From assembly GCA_947462815.1 (NCBI GenBank), contig CANHQR010000030.1:1-41692 (forward strand): a stretch of 41,692 nt of DNA, in the 5' to 3' direction. The stretch comes from Pseudobdellovibrionaceae bacterium. GTDB lineage: Bacteria; Bdellovibrionota; Bdellovibrionia; Bdellovibrionales; JAMPXM01. Below the pieces are notes generated by a model. It did no database searches, had not been told where the DNA came from, and saw only the letters and a list, made by a program, of their open reading frames with translations. Below are positions 1 through 7,786 of this stretch, piece after piece. The position numbers and the translations under genes were made by a program. Every line of letters starts with the position of its first letter. The first letter of the stretch is position 1.

Positions 1-1040
1 AACGCCACGCCACGACCGATATACTCTTTCTCTCCAGGCACGCCGAGCTCGCGCCACTTTGCACCCGTCGTGACAATGACGCTCCCGGCTCGCAAGTGTT
101 CACCTGATTCGAGAAGAATATTTGTTTCGACACCTTCTTTTCGCATCTCTTTGACTCGACGGTGTTCGAGTAGCTGAACCGGGTAATGACCGAGATGTTG
201 AGCGAGCTGACCAGCCAACTGGGGTCCTTCGGTATACGGCACCGAGATGAGATTTTCGATTCCTCGAGTTTCCTGAACTTGGCCACCGATCCGCTCTGCG
301 ATCAGTGCCGTCTTCAGGCCTTTTCGAACCGAGTAAATAGCCGCGGATGCCCCCGCAGGACCTCCGCCGATCACGACGACGTCATAGGCACCCAGATCGC
401 GAGGCTTGGCCTCGATGGGCGCATCGGACTTCCCGAACTCAGCTTCAAGTTTCGCAATCAGATCGAGCAAGTTGATGCGACCGGAGTGAATCAAACGGCC
501 CTGAGTCACAACGCTGGGAACACCTTGAATCTTAAGTTGCTCGATTTCGTCCTGGGCATAACCACCGTCGATCATCTCGTGCTGAAAATCGGGATGAAGC
601 AGCGCCATTTGGTTCAGCGCCTGAACCACATCGGGACAGTTTTCGCAGGTTAGTGAAATGAAAGTTCGCAAGCGGATCGGGCCCTTAAGTCGACGAATGC
701 GTTCCTGCATAACCTCATCCGGCATTTTGCCTCGGCCGCCGGCATTCAAAATGGCGAGGATGAGCGAACTGAACTCATGCCCCCCAGGGATGCCACTGAA
801 GGTGATGCCCGTGGCGCGGCCACCGCGATGAACATGAAAGCGCGGCATCGGCGAGCCCATTCCAGGTGAAGAAACCTCTTTGCGCACCTGGATGTGAGGA
901 CTCGTCTCAGCCACGCCTTCTAGAAGATCGAGCAATTCAACTTGGTCGCTGTGCTGACTCAGCTCGACCACCAATTCGATGTTTTCACTCAACGGAGCAA
1001 AAACTTCTCGCAACTGATTCTTCAGATCTGAGTCCAACAC
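1..1040 (-). CDS. ahpF: Alkyl hydroperoxide reductase subunit F (partial, C-terminus outside window)
   Basis: Flavoprotein that passes electrons from NAD(P)H to AhpC. The GTG start at 1040 follows AAGGAGG at 5-nt spacing. The 346 visible residues include the N-terminal tandem thioredoxin-like fold with a CxxC pair (TCENCPD, C132/C135) and then the FAD-binding GGGPAG motif near residues 225-230. The family is about 520 residues long, so the second redox-active CxxC and the NADH-binding part lie beyond base 1. The gene lies 34 nt downstream of ahpC on the same strand, the standard ahpCF operon order. The identification is firm; only the C-terminus is missing. Confidence 0.95.
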   Translation of the reverse strand, partial: MLDSDLKNQLREVFAPLSENIELVVELSQHSDQVELLDLLEGVAETSPHIQVRKEVSSPGMGSPMPRFHVHRGGRATGITFSGIPGGHEFSSLILAILNAGGRGKMPDEVMQERIRRLKGPIRLRTFISLTCENCPDVVQALNQMALLHPDFQHEMIDGGYAQDEIEQLKIQGVPSVVTQGRLIHSGRINLLDLIAKLEAEFGKSDAPIEAKPRDLGAYDVVVIGGGPAGASAAIYSVRKGLKTALIAERIGGQVQETRGIENLISVPYTEGPQLAGQLAQHLGHYPVQLLEHRRVKEMRKEGVETNILLESGEHLRAGSVIVTTGAKWRELGVPGEKEYIGRGVA

Positions 1041-1074
1041 AGTGACCTCCTTGAGAAACTGAACTGAGAAACGC

Positions 1075-1641
1075 TTAGATCTTGCCCACCAGGTTCAAGC
1101 CCGGCTTCAGAGTCTTATCGCCCGGACGCCATTTTGCGGGGCAAACCTCGCCGGGGTGCGAAGCTACGAATTGAGCGGCTTGTACTTTGCGGACGAGTTC
1201 GTCAGCGTTGCGACCGATGCCGTTGTCATGGACCTCAGAGATTTTGATTTTGCCTTCCGGATCGACGAGGAAAGTTCCGCGATAAGCGAGACCTTCTTCT
1301 TCAATGTAAACACCGAACGCACGCGACAGGTGACCTGTCGGGTCTGCGAGCATCGGATACTTGATCTTCTTGATGGTCTCCGAAGCGTCATGCCATGCCT
1401 TGTGCGTGAAGTGCGTGTCGGTGCTCACGCCGTAAACTTCAACGCCCATTTTCTGAAGCTCTGCATATTTGTCAGCGAGATCGCCGAGCTCCGTCGGGCA
1501 CACAAAGGTGAAGTCCGCCGGATAGAAGAAGAACACCGACCACTTGCCGCGCAAATCGTCTTGCGTGACGGTTTTGAAGGCGTCGTTATGGTAGGCTTGC
1601 ACTTTAAAATCGGGAACGCGGCTGTTGATGAGAGTCGCCAT
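1075..1641 (-). CDS. ahpC: Alkyl hydroperoxide reductase subunit C (typical 2-Cys peroxiredoxin)
   Basis: Cytosolic peroxiredoxin that reduces H2O2, organic peroxides and peroxynitrite and is recycled by AhpF. The 188 residues match the family length. The peroxidatic cysteine is in FTFVCPT (C48) and the resolving cysteine in GEVCPAKW (about C167). The ATG at 1641 is preceded by an AAGGAG-type site. It heads the ahpCF operon. About 170 nt of non-coding, AT-rich DNA upstream holds an inverted repeat (listed separately) that could bind a peroxide regulator, but no clear OxyR or PerR consensus is visible. Confidence 0.97.
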   Translation of the reverse strand: MATLINSRVPDFKVQAYHNDAFKTVTQDDLRGKWSVFFFYPADFTFVCPTELGDLADKYAELQKMGVEVYGVSTDTHFTHKAWHDASETIKKIKYPMLADPTGHLSRAFGVYIEEEGLAYRGTFLVDPEGKIKISEVHDNGIGRNADELVRKVQAAQFVASHPGEVCPAKWRPGDKTLKPGLNLVGKI

Positions 1642-1770
1642 GCAACTGTCTCCTTAGGAAGGGGTTTAACTTTGCCGGATTCAGCGTGGCTCCCTCTCGG
1701 GAACCGGCCAAATCCGCGTTCATTACCTTCAGCTAAGATAGATGAAGCTGCGTAGTTGATAAAATCGATA

Positions 1771-1784
1771 TTAACTGTTGTTAA
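1771..1784. promoter_or_regulatory. Inverted repeat upstream of ahpC
   Basis: A perfect inverted repeat TTAAC-TGTT-GTTAA lies about 130 nt upstream of the ahpC start in AT-rich DNA. Such dyads are typical of dimeric regulator operators. It does not fit the spaced ATAG/CTAT OxyR pattern or the PerR box well, so the factor is unknown. Confidence 0.35.
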
Positions 1785-1810
1785 ATTGAGAAAATCTATC
1801 GAGAGGACCA

Positions 1811-1841
1811 AAAAAAAGGGGAGCGCGAACGCTCCCTTTTT
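1811..1841 (-). terminator. Rho-independent terminator after the RRM gene (bidirectional appearance)
   Basis: Stem GGGAGCG / CGCTCCC with CGAA loop at 1819-1836, flanked by A7 on one side and T5 on the other. On the minus strand it lies about 35 nt beyond the RRM protein stop and ends in U7, so it most likely terminates that gene and insulates ahpC from it. Confidence 0.85.
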
Positions 1842-1872
1842 GATCCTTCAGTTGGCCCTTAGGCCAGGTGGA

Positions 1873-2205
1873 TCACCAGCCGCCGCGGCCTCCGCCACGA
1901 CCGCCACCACCGAAACCACCGCGTCCGCCGCCGCCACCACCGCGGTTTTCGCGGGGAGCCATCGGCTTAGCTTCGTTCACAGTCAAAGGACGGCCGCCCC
2001 AATCGCTGCCGTTGAACTGAGAGATCGCGTTTTGAGCTTCTTCGTCTGTCGACATTTCGACAAAGCCGAAGCCCTTAGAGCGACCTGATTCACGGTCAGT
2101 GATGATGCGAGCCGACTCAACAGTACCGCACTTTGCAAATGCGTCTGCGAGAGCTTCATCTGTTGCAGAAAAAGGAAGGTTACCGACGTAGAGCTTCTTA
2201 CCCAT
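1873..2205 (-). CDS. Glycine-rich RNA-binding protein (RRM plus RGG tail)
   Basis: Single RNA-recognition-motif protein of 110 residues. RNP2 is LYVGNL (residues 5-10) and RNP1 is KGFGFVEM (about 44-51). From about residue 88 the tail is almost only G and R, with several RGG/GGR repeats. The bacterial family resembles cyanobacterial Rbp and plant glycine-rich proteins and is often linked to cold or RNA-folding stress. RGG tails are known to bind structured and G-quadruplex RNA. The gene has a long upstream region (to 2688) with a hairpin, a G4 motif and a terminator in the sense direction. This suggests, but does not prove, leader-based autoregulation. Confidence 0.93.
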   Translation of the reverse strand: MGKKLYVGNLPFSATDEALADAFAKCGTVESARIITDRESGRSKGFGFVEMSTDEEAQNAISQFNGSDWGGRPLTVNEAKPMAPRENRGGGGGGRGGFGGGGRGGGRGGW

Positions 2206-2372
2206 AAATGCCTCCGAGGCTAGGGTGCCACTTCAGAGGACCAGGGCCGAATGCCGACAAGACTCAAGAAGGAGCGTTAAACTGGAAACAGTATAGCAGA
2301 CTTTGATCATCAATGTCTAAAAAGCTCGCACTTCGTTAAGTTAGCGTATAGAATAAGGAATATTGGAGTGGC

Positions 2373-2395
2373 AAAAAAAGCTCGAGTCGCGAGCT
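2373..2395 (-). terminator. Intrinsic terminator in the upstream region of the RRM gene
   Basis: On the minus strand, AGCTCG-CGACT-CGAGCT is followed by seven T. No convincing gene ends here. It lies about 170 nt upstream of the RRM start and in its sense direction, so it is either a leader attenuator or the end of a separate short transcript. Confidence 0.7.
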
Positions 2396-2404
2396 GTTCC
2401 CGGA

Positions 2405-2425
2405 CCCCGTCCCGCACCCGGCCCC
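2405..2425 (-). promoter_or_regulatory. Canonical G-quadruplex motif (minus strand)
   Basis: Four G tracts on the minus strand with loops of 2, 3 and 2 nt (G4-CC-G3-TGC-G3-AC-G4). This is a compact, strong G4 consensus. It sits 10 nt before the terminator at 2373-2395 and just after a perfect 8-bp hairpin at 2434-2453 (CCTCTCGA, loop of 4, TCGAGAGG). Confidence 0.6.
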
Positions 2426-2688
2426 AGGGTTCCCCTCTCGAACCCTCGAGAGGCTCCAAAATGAGCCCATGAGTTTTGGTCCCAAAATGAAGTTTCGGTT
2501 CGCAGTTTCGTTTTGAGATTTTGTTTCCTCGGTCTGCGATGTCTTGTCCGAAGCCTTTTCGTCCGATGAGTCTCATGAGTCCGTCGGTTTCCTGGTTCAG
2601 TTCGAATCCGTTCTGCTTCTTGATTCTGGAGGTTTACGTCTCAGGCTCTGTGGCCGTTTTATCTATTCATTCACACGAGGAGGATCAT

Positions 2689-3177
2689 ATGAAGGTTCAA
2701 GTGCTGACGTTCCGATGCCTCGTTCGCGACCGCCAAGGTCGAGTCCTCAGTTCCAGCCTCAATCAGGATGTCATGTCCTGTCCCGAGCAGCCGCGCGGCC
2801 CTTTAGCGGCTCTCGATCGCAATCTCCAAGATGTAAAGCCAGGCGAGTGCCGGCGCATCCCGCTCAAAGCTGAAGAAGCCTTTGGTCTCTATGATGCCAA
2901 GAAGGTATTCCCCGTCGATCGCGGCGAGTTTCATCACATCCCTCGCGTCGGCGAGTACGTCGAGTGGCGAGGTGTGCGACCTCGCGTCGATCACCTAACG
3001 GCTGACGAAGTGTGGCTGGATGCGAATCATCCTTTTGCAGGCCAAGATTTGGTCTTCGAGATCGAAGTCACCAGTGCGCGCGAGGCCACCCGTGACGAAA
3101 TCGCTGACGCGATCAGCGAATCGGAAGAGGGCGGCGCGCCAGGCGTCGGCTCGAGAGTCCCGACAAGTCTGCATTAA
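2689..3177 (+). CDS. SlyD-like FKBP-type peptidyl-prolyl cis-trans isomerase
   Basis: Cytoplasmic proline isomerase/chaperone of the FKBP family, SlyD-like branch. The 162-residue protein starts at the ATG after GAGGAGG (6-nt spacing). It has the FKBP entry PGECRRIPLKAEEAFG and, near residues 112-130, the family hallmark NHPFAGQDLVFEIEV followed by REAT. It lacks the His/Cys-rich metal-binding tail of E. coli SlyD. The N-terminus (MKVQVLTFRC) is atypical, lacking the usual short lead into the fold. A strong hairpin follows the stop, then infA. Confidence 0.85.
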   Translation: MKVQVLTFRCLVRDRQGRVLSSSLNQDVMSCPEQPRGPLAALDRNLQDVKPGECRRIPLKAEEAFGLYDAKKVFPVDRGEFHHIPRVGEYVEWRGVRPRVDHLTADEVWLDANHPFAGQDLVFEIEVTSAREATRDEIADAISESEEGGAPGVGSRVPTSLH

Positions 3178-3190
3178 ATCCTCTCGCACA

Positions 3191-3223
3191 CCGAGGAACT
3201 GTGATAGCCTCACAGTTCCTCGG
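3191..3223 (+). terminator. Strong hairpin between slyD-like gene and infA
   Basis: Perfect 14-bp stem CCGAGGAACTGTGA / TCACAGTTCCTCGG with a TAGCC loop, starting 14 nt after the slyD-like stop. There is no real T-run, so it may be a Rho-assisted 3' end, an mRNA-stabilising structure or a processing site. Confidence 0.55.
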
Positions 3224-3355
3224 AGACTTTGCGTTCTCTCTTTGCGCTTTGCTTGCGCCCTGGGCGGATGTATCGCGGTCGACTCGACCGATGCTTTTAG
3301 GACCACCGCATCCGCGCCCAAAAATTCGCGCAACAAGTTCGCGTAAGGAGGCCAC

Positions 3356-3577
3356 ATGGCAAAAGACGATCTCGCTTCACTCGAAGGCAAAGTCACCAAC
3401 CTCACAGGGGGCGGCGTTTATATCATTGCGCTCGAGAACGGCCACGAAGTGAACGCCAAGCTTTGCGGTAAAATGAAGAAATTCAAAATCAAAGTCGTCG
3501 TCGGTGATCGCGTCACGGTCGGTGTATCACCCTATGATGTACAGCACGGATTGATTTTGCATCGGCACAAAGGCTGA
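3356..3577 (+). CDS. infA: Translation initiation factor IF-1
   Basis: S1/OB-fold protein that binds the ribosomal A site during initiation. The 73 residues match the family length (71-73). Diagnostic stretches are ALENGHEVNAKLCGKM, GDRVTVGVSPYD and the short basic C-terminus. The start is fixed by TAAGGAGG, 5 nt before ATG. A GNAT gene begins 17 nt downstream, probably in the same transcript. Sequence around residues 15-20 (TGGGVYI) differs from the enterobacterial protein but the fold is clear. Confidence 0.95.
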   Translation: MAKDDLASLEGKVTNLTGGGVYIIALENGHEVNAKLCGKMKKFKIKVVVGDRVTVGVSPYDVQHGLILHRHKG

Positions 3578-3594
3578 ACCAGCACGGCTCGAGA

Positions 3595-4401
3595 ATGGAT
3601 CTTGTTTCACCTGGTTATCGCTCACTATTGATCTTCACGGATTTCGACGGTAGGGCCTCGGACCGCGGCGATTGCTGGGCGATTCACTCACTCGCAAATC
3701 CCAATTTCTTCTGGGGAAACCTCTTGATCTTCGATCGTCCACCGCGCTTCGGTGATGCCGACGACTGGATTCGTCGCTTTGAACTCGAGTTCACCGATCC
3801 CCGCATCTACCATGTCACGTTGGCCTGGCAATCACGGACGGGCGAGATCGGCGACGTTCGTGAGTTCGAGGAGCGCGGCTATCTCCTTGAGAGCACGGCC
3901 GTGCTCACCGCACGAGACGTGCGAAAGTCCCCACAGCACAACGACGCGCTGATGGTGCGCCCGCTGGAGGGCGACCATGAGTGGGGCGAAATGCTAAAGA
4001 TCCAAATGGCTTTGGCCCACTCGCACATTTCTACCGCGAATTGGGAAAACTTCTATCGTACACAGGCCCTGCGATACCAAGCCATGGAACGAGCCGGACT
4101 CGGCTGTTGGTACGGGGGATTCTTGGACGGCCGACTGGTTGCGGGACTCGGGATCTATCATCGCCAAGGCCTCGGTCGCTTTCAAACCGTGAGCACGCAT
4201 CCAGATTATCAACGACGAGGTTTTTGCCAAACTCTGGTTTACGAGGCTTCGCGCTGGGCATTGGCGTCAGGTCAAGTGCGCGAGCTCGTGATGTGTGCGG
4301 ATCCCGATTACCACGCCATTCGGCTTTATGAGGCGGTCGGCTTTCAGCGTTGCGCGCTCGAGCACGGCGTGTATTGGTGGGACAAATCCCGAGAGCCTTG
4401 A
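3595..4401 (+). CDS. GNAT family N-acetyltransferase
   Basis: Acetyl-CoA-dependent acetyltransferase of unknown substrate, 268 residues. The C-terminal GNAT domain shows the acyl-CoA pyrophosphate loop in HPDYQRRGFCQTLV (about 203-216) and motif B in DPDYHAIRLYEAVGF. The first ~120 residues are a poorly conserved extension, which could be a second, degenerate GNAT half. No signal peptide, so it is cytosolic. It follows infA by 17 nt. It is convergent with the barrel gene at 4417, and no terminator is evident between them. Confidence 0.85.
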   Translation: MDLVSPGYRSLLIFTDFDGRASDRGDCWAIHSLANPNFFWGNLLIFDRPPRFGDADDWIRRFELEFTDPRIYHVTLAWQSRTGEIGDVREFEERGYLLESTAVLTARDVRKSPQHNDALMVRPLEGDHEWGEMLKIQMALAHSHISTANWENFYRTQALRYQAMERAGLGCWYGGFLDGRLVAGLGIYHRQGLGRFQTVSTHPDYQRRGFCQTLVYEASRWALASGQVRELVMCADPDYHAIRLYEAVGFQRCALEHGVYWWDKSREP

Positions 4402-4416
4402 TTCAAGAGGCGGTGG

Positions 4417-5355
4417 TCACCTTGGCCAGCGCCGCTCAGCCACCAGCGTGAGTGTTTTTCCCAGACTCGTGTTCAGAGGGCTACCAAACCATGTCTGATC
4501 CGCGTAACTCAGAGTCGCCGTCCAATCCTCCTGAGATCGATGAGTCAGAGCCAGTGTGGCCGTGGCATAACGCTCGAGGCTGCCTGAAATATTGGTGGGG
4601 CCGCGAATACCAATCGGATCCTCGTAGGTCCACGTCAGCAGACCACCGAACCTCCAATCTCCTCGATTGTAACCACCTCCGAAGCCCGCCGAACCTCCCC
4701 AGCCCGGCTCTAACCTTCCCCGTAACGGTCCACCTGATTTTAGTTCCCGACTGAAGGACCTCACAGCGGCACATTGAGCCACTGCATCCCACTTTCCCCA
4801 GGCCTTGAAAGCGACGACTCCCGCACCGGCAGCCCAGAGCCCATTCCCTCGACTATCGAGACCGCCCACCTGAGACTCGAAACGCGAACGACCCGTTGGT
4901 AAAACCATCTGACCATATATAAACACGCGAGGCCGATAAACGTTGTAGTCCCAATCGGGCACGGCCTCATAACCGCCCATGATGGTGAGATCACCAAGAC
5001 CGGAGTAGGTTTGGTCTAAATACGAACGCTGCATGAGTTGCGTCGTAAATCCGGTTTGCCACCGATCCGAAAGAAGCCAAGAGCCACTCAACTGCAAGGA
5101 CTGAACGCTTTGTTGAGCTTCCCAAGTTCTCCAGAAACCGCTCGTGTCGACGTGATCAACGACGATCTCCGTCGACGACACGGAAGCTCGGACTTGTGCT
5201 CGATCATCTCCGGTCATCAAAGAGACACCGTTAAAGCCTCCTCCACAGCAGGCCGCCGCCTCACTCTTCTCTGGTGTAGTGAGCGCGAGCGTCGCGATGC
5301 TCATCAGTATCAAGGAAAAGTAAAGGCTAAATTCGAACTTGTGCAGTCGCTTCAT
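4417..5355 (-). CDS. Putative outer-membrane beta-barrel protein with N-terminal CCGGG motif
   Basis: 312 residues with a signal peptide (hydrophobic run to ALTTPEKSEAAA). Mature sequence starts with CCGGGFNGVS, then alternating polar/aromatic strands, repeated Gly and Trp, and phrases such as GDLTIMGGYE and WTATLSYADQTWFG typical of transmembrane beta strands. Function unknown. It is the last gene of a three-gene unit; its start overlaps the lipoprotein gene by 29 nt. The Cys pair and the YtkA-like and thioredoxin-like neighbours suggest metal or redox handling, which is inference. Confidence 0.75.
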   Translation of the reverse strand: MKRLHKFEFSLYFSLILMSIATLALTTPEKSEAAACCGGGFNGVSLMTGDDRAQVRASVSSTEIVVDHVDTSGFWRTWEAQQSVQSLQLSGSWLLSDRWQTGFTTQLMQRSYLDQTYSGLGDLTIMGGYEAVPDWDYNVYRPRVFIYGQMVLPTGRSRFESQVGGLDSRGNGLWAAGAGVVAFKAWGKWDAVAQCAAVRSFSRELKSGGPLRGRLEPGWGGSAGFGGGYNRGDWRFGGLLTWTYEDPIGIRGPTNISGSLERYATATLALTHRSQEDWTATLSYADQTWFGSPLNTSLGKTLTLVAERRWPR

Positions 5356-5830
5356 CCGCCACCTGATCGGCTTCTTTAAACTGGAAGCGAAGCTCCCAAT
5401 CTCCCGGCATTATGAAAAACACGTTTGAAGCGCGGTATGTGCCGACATCCAAACGTTGAACTTGGGTCGGCGTCGACCCGTGCCCCATAGAGGGCATCCA
5501 AAGTAACAGATCTGCAGTCCTGCTCGAATCCACAAGGACAGGAGTATCATCCAGAACATTACCTCGGTAGACCTTAAAGACTATGGAGCCCGACTGTGAG
5601 CTTGAAGGCCGCTGCTCCCAATGCCACGAAACACATAATCGAGTATTGGTAAGTTTCAGAGGACAATCCGTGGCCCGTTCACTCTGCGCCGCTGGCATCC
5701 CCAGCTCGCCTCGATCAGGATTGGTTTCGTAGCGAGGTTGAGCACAGCCCTGCAAGAGACCACCACCCACGAAACTCGAGATCAAGGTGAGTGTCGTCAA
5801 CTGCGTCAACGGCCACATTTTACCATTCAT
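5327..5830 (-). CDS. YtkA-like domain lipoprotein
   Basis: 167-residue secreted lipoprotein. I chose the ATG at 5830 because GGAGAG lies 5 nt upstream; an in-frame start 8 codons earlier lacks this. The lipobox is LLQGC (C29). The C-terminal half carries the YtkA/FixH-like signature: WMPSMGHGSTPTQ, then a GTYRASNVFFIMPGDWELRF strand pair. Such small beta-sandwich domains occur in copper and cytochrome-oxidase-related proteins. It overlaps both neighbours, so translation is probably coupled. A related protein is encoded on the other strand at 6631-7170. Confidence 0.75.
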   Translation of the reverse strand: MNGKMWPLTQLTTLTLISSFVGGGLLQGCAQPRYETNPDRGELGMPAAQSERATDCPLKLTNTRLCVSWHWEQRPSSSQSGSIVFKVYRGNVLDDTPVLVDSSRTADLLLWMPSMGHGSTPTQVQRLDVGTYRASNVFFIMPGDWELRFQFKEADQVADEATAQVRI

Positions 5831-6455
5831 TTTTCTCTCCACGCGAAATCGCACATCCCAATGTGCGTCCCTCGGCGACCCTGACCGGACGAGCTGCTTT
5901 CAGATCTTCGAGGGCTTCCCGCAAAAACTTTCGTTCGACTTTATCGTGAAATCTCGAACTGCTGGAGACGCCGCCGCGATAGAGAATCTGCCCGGTCGCA
6001 CTGATGACGAAAGCATGGGGCGTCTTCGATGCCTTAAACAGGTCAGCAATCTGTGCCTCTCGGTCTCGAATCACAGAAAAAGGCAGTTTGAGGTTTTGAA
6101 AGTAGGTCTGCGTCGGTAGCTTCTTCTCGTTTGAGTTCGAGTGGATGCCAACGAAATCAAACTCGGGAAAATCTTGGTGCAAGGCCTTGATCTCGACGAT
6201 GTGACTATCCGAACAGGGACAAGTCGCCGACAGGAACACCACAACCGTTGAACGAGTCTTTGGAAATTCCAACTTCAGTTCAGCACCGCTGAAAAGATCA
6301 ACCCCTCGCACCGATGAAATCGAAGGGCCAGCTGACGCGGCCGCCGGCTCGCTACCAAACCCGCAAAAGCTAACCAAAATCAAAAAGAGAAAAGATGCGC
6401 GGATACTCGGGCAATTGTACAGGTCCATCTTGATAAGCTTCGAATAACACGACAT
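5820..6455 (-). CDS. Secreted thioredoxin-fold (redoxin) protein with CPC active site
   Basis: 211 residues with an N-terminal hydrophobic signal (residues ~20-42) and a thioredoxin/AhpC-TSA-like domain. The presumed active site is SATCPCSDS (C79-P-C81) rather than CxxC, followed by PFSVIRDREAQIADLF and TPHAFVISATGQILYRG, the cis-Pro and beta-hairpin of the fold. Likely a periplasmic thiol reductant or metallochaperone; the exact substrate is unknown. It is first in the operon (GGAG 6 nt before the ATG at 6455) and overlaps the next gene. Confidence 0.75.
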   Translation of the reverse strand: MSCYSKLIKMDLYNCPSIRASFLFLILVSFCGFGSEPAAASAGPSISSVRGVDLFSGAELKLEFPKTRSTVVVFLSATCPCSDSHIVEIKALHQDFPEFDFVGIHSNSNEKKLPTQTYFQNLKLPFSVIRDREAQIADLFKASKTPHAFVISATGQILYRGGVSSSSRFHDKVERKFLREALEDLKAARPVRVAEGRTLGCAISRGEKNEW

Positions 6456-6630
6456 ATCTGACTCCTACCATTATTTCAGATCTCTGACTCGAGTTCTTGA
6501 ACGCAACAAATTGCTGCGGGTCAATTTTTCCAAACTCAATGCTCGATCTCAACAAGCCCAATTTCACTTTGGCAGATCCAAAACTTAGGCTTAGCGTCTA
6601 GGTCCAACGTTCGCATGCGGGAGATTCCAA

Positions 6631-7170
6631 ATGAAATGCCATCATTGGCTCGGTTCAATCTTGATCTCAATGCTCAGCCTTGGTTCGTTCCCGACCCATG
6701 CCCTTAGCCTGCAAACTGTCTCGCCTCAGTTCGCCCGATCGGCCCCCACTTCCTTACCGCTAAGCACACCCATTCCAGTTGCTTTTCCTAACTTTGGGCT
6801 TCAAGCCGGACTCTCTTGGGACTCCCAACCCCAGGTTGGCGTCGATTCGCCTTTCACTTTAAGTTGGACTGAAGTCGCCAGCGGACAGGCGATCGCGCTC
6901 GAACCTCTTGCTCTTCAACTCAAGGTCGAACTCTGGATGCCGTCAATGGGACATGGGTCCGCGCCGGTGGTGATTGAGCCGGTCTTGGACCCTCAAGGAA
7001 AGGCCGTTGTCGGCCAATATCGAGTGACAAACGTTCAGTTCATCATGGGCGGGGACTGGGAAATTCGCATGGCGCTTCAAGATGCTCAGGGCAAGTTAGA
7101 ACTTGCAACCCTCGCGCTGAAACTGCCCGGTAGGGCCTCTCGCGGTGGCGGCCGACATCACCATCATTGA
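6631..7170 (+). CDS. YtkA-like secreted protein with His-rich C-terminus
   Basis: 179 residues, signal peptide (cleavage near THALS), divergent from the thioredoxin-like operon. The centre carries LWMPSMGHGSAPVVIEP and GQYRVTNVQFIMGGDWEIRM, clearly paralogous to the lipoprotein at 5327-5830. It ends in RGGGRHHHH, a natural poly-His tail that could bind copper, nickel or zinc. There is no lipobox, so it is periplasmic or secreted. The divergent arrangement with its paralogue suggests one shared regulatory region (6456-6630). Confidence 0.75.
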   Translation: MKCHHWLGSILISMLSLGSFPTHALSLQTVSPQFARSAPTSLPLSTPIPVAFPNFGLQAGLSWDSQPQVGVDSPFTLSWTEVASGQAIALEPLALQLKVELWMPSMGHGSAPVVIEPVLDPQGKAVVGQYRVTNVQFIMGGDWEIRMALQDAQGKLELATLALKLPGRASRGGGRHHHH

Positions 7171-7786
7171 TTTCATAAAATGCCAGGGGTGAGTCCGCTG
7201 CTTTTTCCATCCTCGGGGCCAGCCGAAGCTTGCGGACTCTTGAAGCCCCTAACCGCTCTTAAAACCCCCCGGCCTTAAAAAATCACCGATCATTAATGTT
7301 AATATTCAAAGTCTCACCAACCCCGGGCTAAGGCTACATCGAGATCGTGCCTGTACCAGGCAACGAGCCCTCCCGATAAGCCAAGTCCGCACGTTGATCA
7401 TTCATGATACTGACTTGATTGGATCCGAGCGGCGTGGAACATACAGAGTCCGCCCAGAACATCACGGCAACGCCAGTCTGACATAGAGTTACCACGGTCA
7501 TCGCCGGCGAGAGGCGCGTTGAACCGCGCGATATGGACACAACACCAAAAGGGAAACAGGGCTCTGATTCTAGAGATTCTCATAGAGTGGGAAAGCGCCA
7601 ATCGAAGGCTGAACCGTCGGAGTAGTAGCCGTCGCGGGAGAGAATCGTGGCGGATTCGCCCATATTCAAATTCCTTGAATCTGCATATTCTCCGTCTCGC
7701 GCTGGAAGTTGCTAGCAGCAACCACCAAGGTCATTTGTGTGGCAGGGTCAGGGATGAAGAATTCAACGTCAACACAAATACTAGTT
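7171..7786. other. Intergenic region with no supported gene
   Basis: Convergent gap between the His-tailed YtkA-like gene and the large lipoprotein gene. Short open frames on both strands lack ribosome-binding sites and family features. In a different minus-strand frame just past the lipoprotein stop, codons read TQMTLVVAASNFQ. This echoes VVAASNLQ near the start of the lipoprotein and may be a relic of a duplicated copy. Confidence 0.5.

Larger units (their letters stand above)
2206..2688. other. Divergent intergenic region between the RRM and slyD-like genes
   Basis: No supported protein gene. An 88-codon open frame on the minus strand runs straight through the G4 and terminator and has no family features. 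The region should hold divergent promoters for the two flanking genes, but I could not pick out a convincing -35/-10 pair. A 14-nt palindrome TTTTGG-TC-CCAAAA lies at 2474-2487. Confidence 0.6.

Noticed and set aside
1156-1755. Long plus-strand open frame opposite ahpC
   Set aside because: It is antisense to a well-supported gene and has no family features; its openness is explained by codon bias on the other strand.
1768-1800. OxyR site upstream of ahpC
   Set aside because: ATAG/CTAT quarter-sites are only partly matched with the required 7-nt spacing; recorded only as an unassigned inverted repeat.
2310-2576. 88-codon minus-strand open frame upstream of the RRM gene
   Set aside because: It runs through the G4 motif and terminator, has no ribosome-binding site and no domain; non-coding regulation fits better.
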